From: Hyphomicrobiales bacterium
GTDB taxonomy: Bacteria > Pseudomonadota > Alphaproteobacteria > Rhizobiales > Aestuariivirgaceae
Direction of reading: 5' to 3'
Assembly: GCA_025356765.1 (NCBI GenBank)
Contig: JANXRO010000103.1
Span: 1-6,000 of the forward strand
DNA length: 6,000 bases
This document shows, one piece after another, positions 1 to 5,610 of the stretch (the stretch's first letter is position 1; each line of letters starts with the position of its first letter). A program made the translations under genes and the position numbers. Under the pieces are notes generated by a model that worked only from the letters and a program-made list of their open reading frames with translations, did not search any database and was not told the DNA's origin.

Positions 1-6
1 CCACAG

Positions 7-759
7 TTATTCCTCAGGGTTCAATTTTGCCGCAACGTCGTCGCTGAATTCTACATTGGTGAAAACATTTTGCACATCATCATCTTCTTCCAACGCATCA
101 ACAAGCTTCATCAATGTTTCGGCTTTTTCAAAATCATCCAAGGGTGCTGCAACAGTTGGCTTCCAGATTAATTTAACAGATTGGGCTTCACCAAATTTTG
201 TGGCCAAGGCCGTTGAAACTTCACCGATGCTTTCAAAGGCGCAGATTATTGTGTGTTGGCCATCGGCTGTTGTATCATCAGCACCTGCATCAATTGCGGC
301 TTCCATCATTTGGTCGGGCGTGGCTTTGGCCAGCGGATATATAATTTCGCCCACATGCGTAAACATGAAAGACACGGAACCTGTTTCGCCCATGCTGCCT
401 GCATATTTTGCAAAGAATGAACGCACAACAGGTGCTGTTCTGGCGCGGTTATCCGTCAACGCTTCAATGATGATTGCAACGCCGCCGGGTCCATAACCTT
501 CATAGCGAATGTTTTCATAACTATCGCTATCAGCGCCAGAGGCCTTTTTAATGGCGCGTTCAATGTTGTCTTTGGGCAGGTTTTCAGCCCGCGCATTTTG
601 AATTGCAAGGCGTAGACGAGAATTGGAATCAGGGTCTGCCACGCCAGCTTTGGCGGCCACAGTAATTTCGCGCGCAAGCTTTGAGAAAATCTTGGAGCGC
701 AGTTTATCTTGCTTGCCCTTGCGAAACATGATGTTTTTAAATTGTGAATGGCCAGCCAT
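7..759 (-). CDS. yebC: YebC/PmpR family transcriptional regulator / translation factor
   Basis: This encodes a 250-residue cytoplasmic protein of the YebC/PmpR/TACO1 family, which is normally about 240-250 residues. The family hallmarks are visible: MAGHSQFKNIM at the N-terminus, KLAREITVAAK (residues 27-37), LAIQNARAENLPKDNIERAI (51-70), YEGYGPGGVA (86-95), the TDNRARTAP stretch (102-110) and GETGSVSFMF (124-133). The C-terminal tail is very acidic (EEDDDVQNV). Family members have been described as DNA-binding regulators and more recently as factors acting on translating ribosomes; which applies here cannot be read from sequence. The start at 759 was chosen because it gives the canonical N-terminus and has GGGG (765-768) five bases upstream; the frame stays open up to 831 but that extension is not family-like. 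The usual IMHRKG motif reads IMFRKG here. In many alphaproteobacteria ruvC-ruvA-ruvB follow yebC; that would lie beyond the left edge and is not seen. Confidence 0.96.
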   Translation of the reverse strand: MAGHSQFKNIMFRKGKQDKLRSKIFSKLAREITVAAKAGVADPDSNSRLRLAIQNARAENLPKDNIERAIKKASGADSDSYENIRYEGYGPGGVAIIIEALTDNRARTAPVVRSFFAKYAGSMGETGSVSFMFTHVGEIIYPLAKATPDQMMEAAIDAGADDTTADGQHTIICAFESIGEVSTALATKFGEAQSVKLIWKPTVAAPLDDFEKAETLMKLVDALEEDDDVQNVFTNVEFSDDVAAKLNPEE

Positions 760-801
760 GGAAACCCCAAATAATTGGTTAATTTTCTTGCCCTTATAGA
801 C

Positions 802-807
802 AGTCAA
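802..807 (-). promoter_or_regulatory. possible -35 element for yebC
   Basis: On the minus strand TTGACT lies about 45 bases upstream of the yebC start codon and matches the sigma-70 -35 consensus well. Seventeen bases further downstream there is only a weak -10 candidate (AATTAA). This is a suggestion from motif matching within the 146-base divergent gap; no matching promoter for the rightward small gene was convincing. Confidence 0.25.
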
Positions 808-905
808 AATAGCTTCACACAAGCGTTGCAATTTAAGAGTTTTTTAGGGTTAAGACGGCACTGTAGCCATATTAAGTATGTTGTGTTCAGTGTTGGGAGT
901 TGCGT

Positions 906-1178
906 ATGAGTTTTCACATGGCTGAGATGGAATCTTTCTCGTTTGACGGCGAGACGATTGGTGCCGCTGGGGGAGTGGCGTTAAGAAAGGTTAAAAGTTT
1001 GGCTGATCAAGCGCCACAGGGGCGGCTTTTCGCTTCGATCGCAACGCTCACCGAAATGAGTGCTGCCACAACAGTTGCGCTTGAAAAAGGCGAATTGGAA
1101 AAAGCTACGCATGTTGCGCGCGCATTGGCCAATAAGGGCGAAAGCAAATTGCCGAGCTTCTTCCGGCGCAAAGCTTAA
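906..1178 (+). CDS. small hypothetical protein (90 aa)
   Basis: I do not recognise this family. The 90-residue product has no signal peptide and no membrane segment, so it is probably cytoplasmic. It reads as mostly helical: an acidic N-terminus (MSFHMAEMESFSFDGE), an alanine- and leucine-rich middle (residues 20-75) and a basic end (KLPSFFRRKA). The ATG at 906 is preferred because GGGAG (895-899) sits six bases ahead of it; a TTG at 900 in the same frame would overlap the region next to that site and is less likely, and in-frame ATGs at 918 and 927 lack such a site. It is divergent from yebC and converges on the rhomboid gene with one base between the stop codons. The good ribosome-binding site, coding-like composition and the absence of another gene in this stretch support it as real. 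No function is proposed. Confidence 0.7.
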   Translation: MSFHMAEMESFSFDGETIGAAGGVALRKVKSLADQAPQGRLFASIATLTEMSAATTVALEKGELEKATHVARALANKGESKLPSFFRRKA

Positions 1179-1179
1179 G

Positions 1180-1926
1180 TTACAAGCCTCGCAACTTTAC
1201 AATCGGATAAATGGCATAGACTGCCACAGCAAAAAAGCTGAAGGCAGCCAATGCCATGGCGTTGGCCAGCGGTGGATTGGCCCGATTTTGCGGCCAAAGT
1301 TTTAGAAGAGCAAAACCCAAGCCCAGCCCCACAATGGCACCGCCTGCGTGGGCGAAAAAGTTTACATTGCTGCCCGCAGCATAAAATATCGGCACCAGTG
1401 ACGGAATGAGAAATTGCATCGCTCTGGTGCGCATGGCCGATGCTTCGGGTGCCGGCAACCGGCCTGAAACCGCAAACAGTGCCGCCAAAATGCCCATCAC
1501 GCCGCCTGAAGCGCCAACGCCCACCACGTCCTGCGCGCCAAATACAAGCGATGCAGCTTCGCCGCCCAAGGCTGTGATGGCAAACAGACCGAGCAGCCAT
1601 TTCCAGCCTAACATGCGTTCAACCAGCGTTCCGGCCAATAACAGCACGAATGCATTCATCAGTATATGCAGCAAGCCAGCGTGCATCAATGGCGCTGTGA
1701 ACATGCGCCAATATTCGCCAGCACCTTTCACGCGTATGCCAATGTCTCCGCCAAGATAAGCAAGGGTTCGAACACTGGGTTCAAAATTGGAATTCTTATC
1801 CACCGCAAAAATCAATTCGCACAGATAAACCAAAACAAAAATCGCAATCAGCCCTTGCGTTGCAAAGGCTCTTGGTGCGGCAAACAACGTGGGTCCAGGT
1901 TCTTCAAGCTGTGGTGCATCTGTCAT
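1180..1926 (-). CDS. rhomboid family intramembrane serine protease
   Basis: This is a 248-residue polytopic membrane protein of the rhomboid (S54) family, which cleaves transmembrane substrates inside the bilayer. The catalytic features are all present: WRMFTAPLMH in the first loop (R74), the H82-H87-N91 cluster in HAGLLHILMN, the nucleophile Ser140 in GASGGVMG and the general base His193 in NFFAHAGGAIVG. After a roughly 22-residue cytoplasmic N-terminus there are about six or seven hydrophobic segments (near 24-41, 78-98, 108-128, 135-154, 168-184, 190-210 and 222-241), the last lying after the catalytic His helix. The ATG at 1926 gives a normal family length, although only a poor ribosome-binding site is visible upstream. 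It is transcribed away from the PepSY-cytochrome operon and converges on the small gene. The physiological substrate is unknown, and nothing in the neighbourhood points to one. Confidence 0.93.
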   Translation of the reverse strand: MTDAPQLEEPGPTLFAAPRAFATQGLIAIFVLVYLCELIFAVDKNSNFEPSVRTLAYLGGDIGIRVKGAGEYWRMFTAPLMHAGLLHILMNAFVLLLAGTLVERMLGWKWLLGLFAITALGGEAASLVFGAQDVVGVGASGGVMGILAALFAVSGRLPAPEASAMRTRAMQFLIPSLVPIFYAAGSNVNFFAHAGGAIVGLGLGFALLKLWPQNRANPPLANAMALAAFSFFAVAVYAIYPIVKLRGL

Positions 1927-2056
1927 GGTGGTGGCAATAGCTGCGAACAGGCTTTGATGCCAGAGCTTTCAACATTGCTGCTTTGAACAGTCGTTTTATT
2001 TCATACAAATAAGTATGGCTTCAACGATCAACTTGTCTGAATTGTAAGTGGCCAAA

Positions 2057-2117
2057 ACGTGCTGTTCTCGTAACTCATGGTCAAGCCTTACGGCTGTGAG
2101 TGTTCACGAGAACACGT
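2057..2117 (+). promoter_or_regulatory. nested inverted repeat / possible leader stem-loop ahead of the PepSY-cytochrome operon
   Basis: TGTTCTCGT (2063-2071) is the exact reverse complement of ACGAGAACA (2106-2114). The pair can also be drawn as ACGTG (2057-2061) with CACGT (2113-2117), a three-base bulge, then TTCTCGT with ACGAGAA. Inside it CTCA (2074-2077) pairs with TGAG (2097-2100), and AGCC (2084-2087) with GGCT (2092-2095) around a TTAC loop. A T-rich run follows (CATTTTATTTT, 2118-2128), then the ribosome-binding site GGAGA and the start at 2141. The arrangement could be a leader attenuator, a terminator of a short upstream transcript, or DNA-level operator sites. I do not recognise it as a known riboswitch class. 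Confidence 0.5.
2100..2115. promoter_or_regulatory. 16-bp palindrome, operator-like
   Basis: The sequence GTGTTC-ACGA-GAACAC is a perfect dyad with six-base arms and a four-base centre, located 25 bases ahead of the PepSY start codon. This size suits a dimeric repressor or activator site. In RNA it would form a local hairpin that cannot coexist with the longer pairing using the left arm at 2063-2071. The regulator is not identifiable from the sequence. Confidence 0.4.
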
Positions 2118-2140
2118 CATTTTATTTTGGAGAATACCAT

Positions 2141-2437
2141 ATGCTTCGTTTTTTTGTTTTCGTTTCTTGTGCGGCTTTATTTGCAGGCACATCAATGGCT
2201 GCAACAGTTGCTTGCAGCACATCGCCCGCAGCAAAGTTCAAGCCACAGGCTGAATTGATTGCAATGTTGAAAACCAAGGGCATCACTGTTTCAAAAATTA
2301 AAGTTGAAGGTGGTTGCTATGAAACCTATGCCAAAGATGAAAAAGGCAAAAAGGTAAATGCTGCCTATAACGCTGAAACATTTGAGATGCTTGATAATGC
2401 TGAAGGCGGCGAAGCACCTGTTGTGAAGAAAAAGTAA
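2141..2437 (+). CDS. exported PepSY-domain protein (PepSY_2-like)
   Basis: This is a 98-residue protein with a clear Sec signal peptide (residues 1-20, hydrophobic core FFVFVSCAALFAG, likely cut after TSMA). The mature part resembles the short PepSY_2/YpeB-like domain: a lysine/proline opening (FKPQAELIAMLKTKGITV), then the strand pattern KIKVEGGCYETYAKDEKGKK, a following NAETFEMLD, and a lysine-rich tail. Two cysteines remain after cleavage, C25 and C59, and could form a disulfide in the periplasm; the pair fits what I recall of the family. The ATG at 2141 is chosen because it begins the signal peptide and has GGAGA (2129-2133) upstream; the frame stays open back to 2048 but that extension would bury the signal. 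Only one base separates its stop from the next start, so it is co-translated with the cytochrome b gene. Such pairs recur in proteobacteria; a role in assembling or modulating the cytochrome is inference. Confidence 0.82.
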   Translation: MLRFFVFVSCAALFAGTSMAATVACSTSPAAKFKPQAELIAMLKTKGITVSKIKVEGGCYETYAKDEKGKKVNAAYNAETFEMLDNAEGGEAPVVKKK

Positions 2438-2438
2438 A

Positions 2439-3002
2439 TTGAAATCTCCAGACGTGCCATCAACTTCAGCGCGGTTGCGCGTCTGGGATATTTTTATTCG
2501 CCTGTTTCATTGGAGCTTGGTTGCCACCATGCTTGGCGCATGGTTTTCATCCAGCATCAGAGGTGAGGCGCACCAGTGGATTGGTCTTGCTGCGGCAGGC
2601 CTTGTAGGCTTTCGTCTGATTTATGGATTGATCGGTTCGCGGTACGCTCGATTTAAACAATTTGTAAAAAGCCCGCTAACAATTTTTGGCTATGTCACTG
2701 CAAATATCGGCGGCAGTGAGCGGCGCTATCTCGGCCACAACCCTGCGGGTGGCGCCATGGTTATGCTTCTGCTTTTGGCTGTGTGTGCCATAGCCATAAC
2801 CGGATATTTAATGACCACAGACGCGTATTATGGCGATGATTTTATGCAAGGGTTTCATTCGCTCTGCGCTTATGGAACGGTGGGTTTGGTTCTGCTGCAT
2901 ATTGGTGGCGTTGTGCTGGCAAGCGTGCGGCACAAAGAGAATCTTGTTGTCGCAATGATTACAGGTGAAAAACGTGAAGCCACGGGTAATGACGTGGCCT
3001 AG
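2439..3002 (+). CDS. cytochrome b561-family protein (cytochrome b/b6 domain)
   Basis: The 187-residue product is an inner-membrane di-haem b-type cytochrome of the Ni-hydrogenase cytochrome-b/b561 superfamily. It opens with the typical VWDIFIRLFHWSLV (haem-ligand candidate H24), followed by HQWIGL (H45), the characteristic RYLGHNPAGG (97-106), and a last helix pair with H140 in GFHSLCAYG and H154 in LLHIGGV; H165 follows in VRHKENLV. Four membrane segments are visible near 23-38, 46-66, 105-123 and 143-163. Such proteins pass electrons between the quinone pool and a periplasmic partner, often a cytochrome c; no c-type CxxCH protein lies in this window. The start is the TTG at 2439, one base after the PepSY stop; a GTG at 2454 is an alternative, and no ATG is available before residue 31, inside the first helix. 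Weak start plus adjacency suggests translational coupling. It converges on the YmdB gene. Confidence 0.9.
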   Translation: MKSPDVPSTSARLRVWDIFIRLFHWSLVATMLGAWFSSSIRGEAHQWIGLAAAGLVGFRLIYGLIGSRYARFKQFVKSPLTIFGYVTANIGGSERRYLGHNPAGGAMVMLLLLAVCAIAITGYLMTTDAYYGDDFMQGFHSLCAYGTVGLVLLHIGGVVLASVRHKENLVVAMITGEKREATGNDVA

Positions 3003-3003
3003 A

Positions 3004-3825
3004 TCACCACATCGTAATGGTGGCTTGGGCCAAATTTCCGCCTAAGCGAATAGGTTCAATTTTCACTGCCAATCCGGTTCTGTCATCCGTTTCAACCGCC
3101 ACACCGCACATACTGCCTTCACCATCAGCGGGCTTCATGCGTTCAACGGGAAGCTTGCGTAAAAACCGTTGCAAGGGTTCGGCCTTGTCCATGCCGATCA
3201 CGCTGTCATAACAGCCACACATGCCAGCGTCTGTCATATAGGCTGTGCCATTGGCAAGAATGTGGTGGTCTGCCGTTGGTGTGTGGGTGTGGGTTCCCAC
3301 AATAAGGCTTGCTCTACCATCAACAAAGTGGCCCATGGCCATTTTCTCAGATGATGCTTCGGCATGCATATCAATTAAAATGGCATCGCAATCACGGCCC
3401 AATTTGCAGGCTTCTAACTCGCGGTCAATGGCGGGGAAGGGATCGTCCAACACCGGCTCTATCATCACGCGGCCCATGGCGTTGACCACCAAAACACGTT
3501 GGCCTTTGGCGGTTTCCACCATGGCTGTGCCGCGGCCCGGGCAACCTTTTGGCCAGTTTACGGGGCGGATCATACGGTCTTCGCGCTCAATAAAAACCAA
3601 GGCTTCGCGTTGGTCGAATGAATGATTGCCTAAGGTTACAACATCGGCACCAAGCTCGCGCAGCCTTAAATAAATCTCTTCCGTAATGCCAAAGCCATGG
3701 GCGGCGTTTTCACCGTTGATCACAACCAAATCTGGCTGAACCCTTGCGCGCAATTCTGGCAGATATTTAAGCACTGCATCGCGGCCAGACTTGCCCACCA
3801 CATCGCCTAAAAAAATCATCCGCAT
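3004..3825 (-). CDS. ymdB: YmdB family metallophosphoesterase (TIGR00282-like)
   Basis: The 273-residue protein matches the length and motif order of YmdB-type calcineurin-like phosphodiesterases: GDVVGKSGRD (D8), INGENAAHGFG (E39, N40), TLGNHSFDQ (N67, H68), IDMHAEASSEK (H154), and VGTHTHTPTAD (H179, H181). These residues build a dinuclear metal site. Bacillus YmdB hydrolyses cyclic nucleotides in vitro and influences biofilm and motility gene expression; the alphaproteobacterial role is not settled. The start at 3825 aligns with the family opening MRxxFxGDVVG. It overlaps the end of the folate cyclo-ligase gene by ten bases, and a second in-frame ATG at 3819 overlaps that gene's stop as ATGA; the longer start is preferred on family alignment. 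No separate promoter is expected, so expression probably depends on the upstream genes. The stop codon is one base from that of the convergent cytochrome gene. Confidence 0.93.
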   Translation of the reverse strand: MRMIFLGDVVGKSGRDAVLKYLPELRARVQPDLVVINGENAAHGFGITEEIYLRLRELGADVVTLGNHSFDQREALVFIEREDRMIRPVNWPKGCPGRGTAMVETAKGQRVLVVNAMGRVMIEPVLDDPFPAIDRELEACKLGRDCDAILIDMHAEASSEKMAMGHFVDGRASLIVGTHTHTPTADHHILANGTAYMTDAGMCGCYDSVIGMDKAEPLQRFLRKLPVERMKPADGEGSMCGVAVETDDRTGLAVKIEPIRLGGNLAQATITMW

Positions 3826-4391
3826 TTTATAAGTTCATTCTCTGTCAGCACATAGTCAAGCGGCTGGTCATAGTCGCCATGCAGAACGTGTTCAACCTGT
3901 TGGGCCGAATAGGCCGCACCAATGGCGATGACGGTTTTTTTGGCGCGTAATTTGGCCAGTGTGCGATCATAAAAGCCGCCGCCATAGCCCAAGCGATAGC
4001 CCTGCCGGTCAAATGATAACAGCGGCACAATCAACACATCTGGTTCAACAACGGGGCTGTCTTCACTGGGCCTGTCGATGTTCATCACATTTTTAATTGT
4101 GGGCTCGCCCGGCAGCCAACGCCTGAATTCCAGCGGCAGGCCTTCGGCCAAAACGATGGGCAGGCAAGTTGTCCAACCTTCGCCCGCAAGGCGGCCCAAT
4201 AAGGGTCTTGTATCAATCTCTGATCGAAACGGAAAAAAGCCTGAAACAACAGTGTGGCCCGCGTGAAGAGCAACCGGAAAGCGTTGGCTGGCCAGCAGAT
4301 TTGGTGCCGTTTCAGCAAGGGCAAGATGTGCCGCTTTGCGAACGGTCGTTGCTTGTTTTCTGGCAACAGCTTTTTGCTCAATCAAATTCAT
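3816..4391 (-). CDS. ygfA: 5-formyltetrahydrofolate cyclo-ligase
   Basis: This 191-residue cytoplasmic enzyme uses ATP to convert 5-formyltetrahydrofolate to 5,10-methenyltetrahydrofolate, returning a dead-end folate to one-carbon metabolism. The diagnostic signature FDRQGYRLGYGGGFYDR (residues 127-143) is intact, along with VVSGFFPFRSEIDTRPLL (48-65, folate-binding E58), the N-terminal RKQA basic patch and DVLIVPLLSFD. The start at 4391 gives a standard length; the open frame continues upstream to 4550 but that part only overlaps the PAP2 gene in another frame. The ribosome-binding site is weak. The gene follows the PAP2 gene by 25 bases and overlaps ymdB, an arrangement pointing to one transcript. 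In many alphaproteobacteria this gene follows zapA and the 6S RNA gene; neither is present immediately upstream here. Confidence 0.95.
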   Translation of the reverse strand: MNLIEQKAVARKQATTVRKAAHLALAETAPNLLASQRFPVALHAGHTVVSGFFPFRSEIDTRPLLGRLAGEGWTTCLPIVLAEGLPLEFRRWLPGEPTIKNVMNIDRPSEDSPVVEPDVLIVPLLSFDRQGYRLGYGGGFYDRTLAKLRAKKTVIAIGAAYSAQQVEHVLHGDYDQPLDYVLTENELIKCG

Positions 4392-4416
4392 GGCAAAGGC
4401 TCTGCCACAAACTGGA

Positions 4417-5532
4417 TTAGTTTGCCAGTGCTGCCAGTTCTTGGTTGTAGCGTTGCATGAAAGGTTGGGCGTGAACAAAGCGCGCGATCGGGCCGCTGAT
4501 CCACCAGCACAGAACCGACACGACGATTGCGGCATAGCCGTCCACTGCATAATGCCAACCCAGATGCACCGATGTGACCAAGATTAAAGCGGCATAGACC
4601 GCGAAAAACCGGCCCCAGAATTTTGACACTTGGCGAAACGCCAGTGCAAACAAAATAGCTGAACCATTATGCATGGACGGGAAAGCTGAGATGCCCAAAG
4701 CATCAGCCTTGCCGATATAACCGTTCCACAGCAAGTCTTGGGTGTCCAACGACCAGATGGGAAGGCGCGTGTTCACATCACGCAGATAAGTCATCAAAGC
4801 AGCAAAGGGGTTTGGTTCAAGGCCAAGGTTGCCATAATAGACGGGGCCAGCGGATGAAAAATAAACCGCCAGCAAGCCGCCGCCAATCCACCAGATCAAC
4901 ATATATGAAAAGAAAAAGCGCGTGCGCAACACGCTGGCCTGCTTTTGAAATGCAAACCAAACCCATGATCCAAACAGCGCCACGAACCAAAAATCATAAG
5001 CGATGTTGGAGAGAAAAGTTATAATGTCATAACCCATCAGCGGCTGCAAAAGCACCCAAGGGTCAACGCCGCCATGCAGTGTGCGGTCCCACTGCATGAA
5101 GGTTTGATCCCATTTGAATGCATTGATGAACGGAATTTCGGGCTTCAATTCTATCATGGCTTTGTTGTAAAAAATCATCGCCACAAGAATGGGTATGCCG
5201 TTGATTAACGCGCCTGGTTTTTGAAAAATATTTTTAATGTCTTGAACCAAAGCTTTCGCAGGGCTTTCTGGCTTGATGATCAAAGCAAATTGAACAAGGC
5301 GCAAAACCAACGCTACAAGCAGGCCACAGGGAATAGAAAATGTTGCTAAATCAAGCAACACACCAAAAACTGGTGCCACATCATGGTGGGCTAGTTTGGA
5401 AAACAGAATTGCATTGGTGATCAGATAAAGCGCCGGCACGGTGAACATCAGCCATTGCGCGCCGAAACTTTTCGCAAATAATTTGGCGCGAAGCAAACTT
5501 CCCTTGCCGATGTTGATGGCTAAATCTGACAT
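4417..5532 (-). CDS. PAP2 superfamily membrane phosphatase/phosphotransferase (Aur1/Ipt1-like)
   Basis: The 371-residue integral membrane protein carries the C-terminal catalytic motifs of the PAP2 superfamily in the PAP2_3 (Aur1/Ipt1-like) arrangement: SSAGPVYYG (226-234), SAFPSMHNG (282-290, H288) and SVHLGWHYAVDGYAA (321-335, H327 and D331). H327 would form the phospho-enzyme with D331 supporting it, and H288 would protonate the leaving group. Several hydrophobic segments are visible, for example near 27-45, 54-83, 110-123, 180-196, 205-226, 308-324 and 331-347. Relatives dephosphorylate lipid phosphates or transfer head groups such as inositol phosphate between lipids; the substrate here is not evident. 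The start at 5532 (MSDLAINIG) is preferred over an open extension to 5592 because AGGATAGGG lies six bases upstream. That site sits inside a hairpin. The gene is probably the head of, or joined to, the folate cyclo-ligase-ymdB transcript. Confidence 0.88.
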   Translation of the reverse strand: MSDLAINIGKGSLLRAKLFAKSFGAQWLMFTVPALYLITNAILFSKLAHHDVAPVFGVLLDLATFSIPCGLLVALVLRLVQFALIIKPESPAKALVQDIKNIFQKPGALINGIPILVAMIFYNKAMIELKPEIPFINAFKWDQTFMQWDRTLHGGVDPWVLLQPLMGYDIITFLSNIAYDFWFVALFGSWVWFAFQKQASVLRTRFFFSYMLIWWIGGGLLAVYFSSAGPVYYGNLGLEPNPFAALMTYLRDVNTRLPIWSLDTQDLLWNGYIGKADALGISAFPSMHNGSAILFALAFRQVSKFWGRFFAVYAALILVTSVHLGWHYAVDGYAAIVVSVLCWWISGPIARFVHAQPFMQRYNQELAALAN

Positions 5533-5538
5533 AGTTTT

Positions 5539-5562
5539 CCCTATCCTGCGGCCAGAATAGGG
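5539..5562 (-). promoter_or_regulatory. hairpin overlapping the PAP2 gene ribosome-binding site
   Basis: On the minus strand CCCTATTCTG (5562-5553) and CAGGATAGGG (5548-5539) form a ten-pair stem around a GCCG loop. Nine pairs are Watson-Crick and the tenth is a U-G wobble that exists only in the sense transcript; the complementary strand would have an A-C mismatch. The 3' arm is the Shine-Dalgarno sequence of the PAP2 gene, six bases from its ATG. No U-run follows, so it is not an intrinsic terminator. This is consistent with translational control, though a DNA operator is also possible. Confidence 0.5.
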
Positions 5563-5610
5563 GGGCACTGTGTTAAAAAGCCTTAAAACCACGGTTAAAA
5601 TTTGGTTAGA

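Noticed and set aside
56..496. 146-codon plus-strand open frame
   Set aside because: It lies antisense to yebC, whose family motifs are unmistakable; the translated product is serine/alanine-rich with no domain.
1175..1600. 141-codon minus-strand open frame inside the rhomboid gene
   Set aside because: It is a frame-shifted shadow of the rhomboid gene, rich in Arg, Cys and His as expected of an out-of-frame reading.
1983..2011. Possible sigma-70 promoter (TTGAAC at 1983) for the PepSY operon
   Set aside because: No acceptable -10 element is found at 16-18 bases spacing; the best (CAAATA) is too weak to annotate.
2048..2140. Upstream extension of the PepSY frame from a GTG at 2048
   Set aside because: It would place 31 residues before a clear signal peptide and runs through the inverted repeat; the ATG at 2141 has a good ribosome-binding site.
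3245..3625. 126-codon plus-strand open frame
   Set aside because: It is antisense to the metal-binding core of ymdB and has no recognisable motif.
4392..4550. Upstream extension of the folate cyclo-ligase frame
   Set aside because: It overlaps the end of the PAP2 gene in a different frame, and the protein from 4391 already has the standard length and N-terminus.
5576..5600. Possible terminator after the MFS gene (AACCGTGGTT followed by T-rich sequence on the minus strand)
   Set aside because: The stem has four pairs with a two-base loop, too small to form, and the T-run does not follow it directly.
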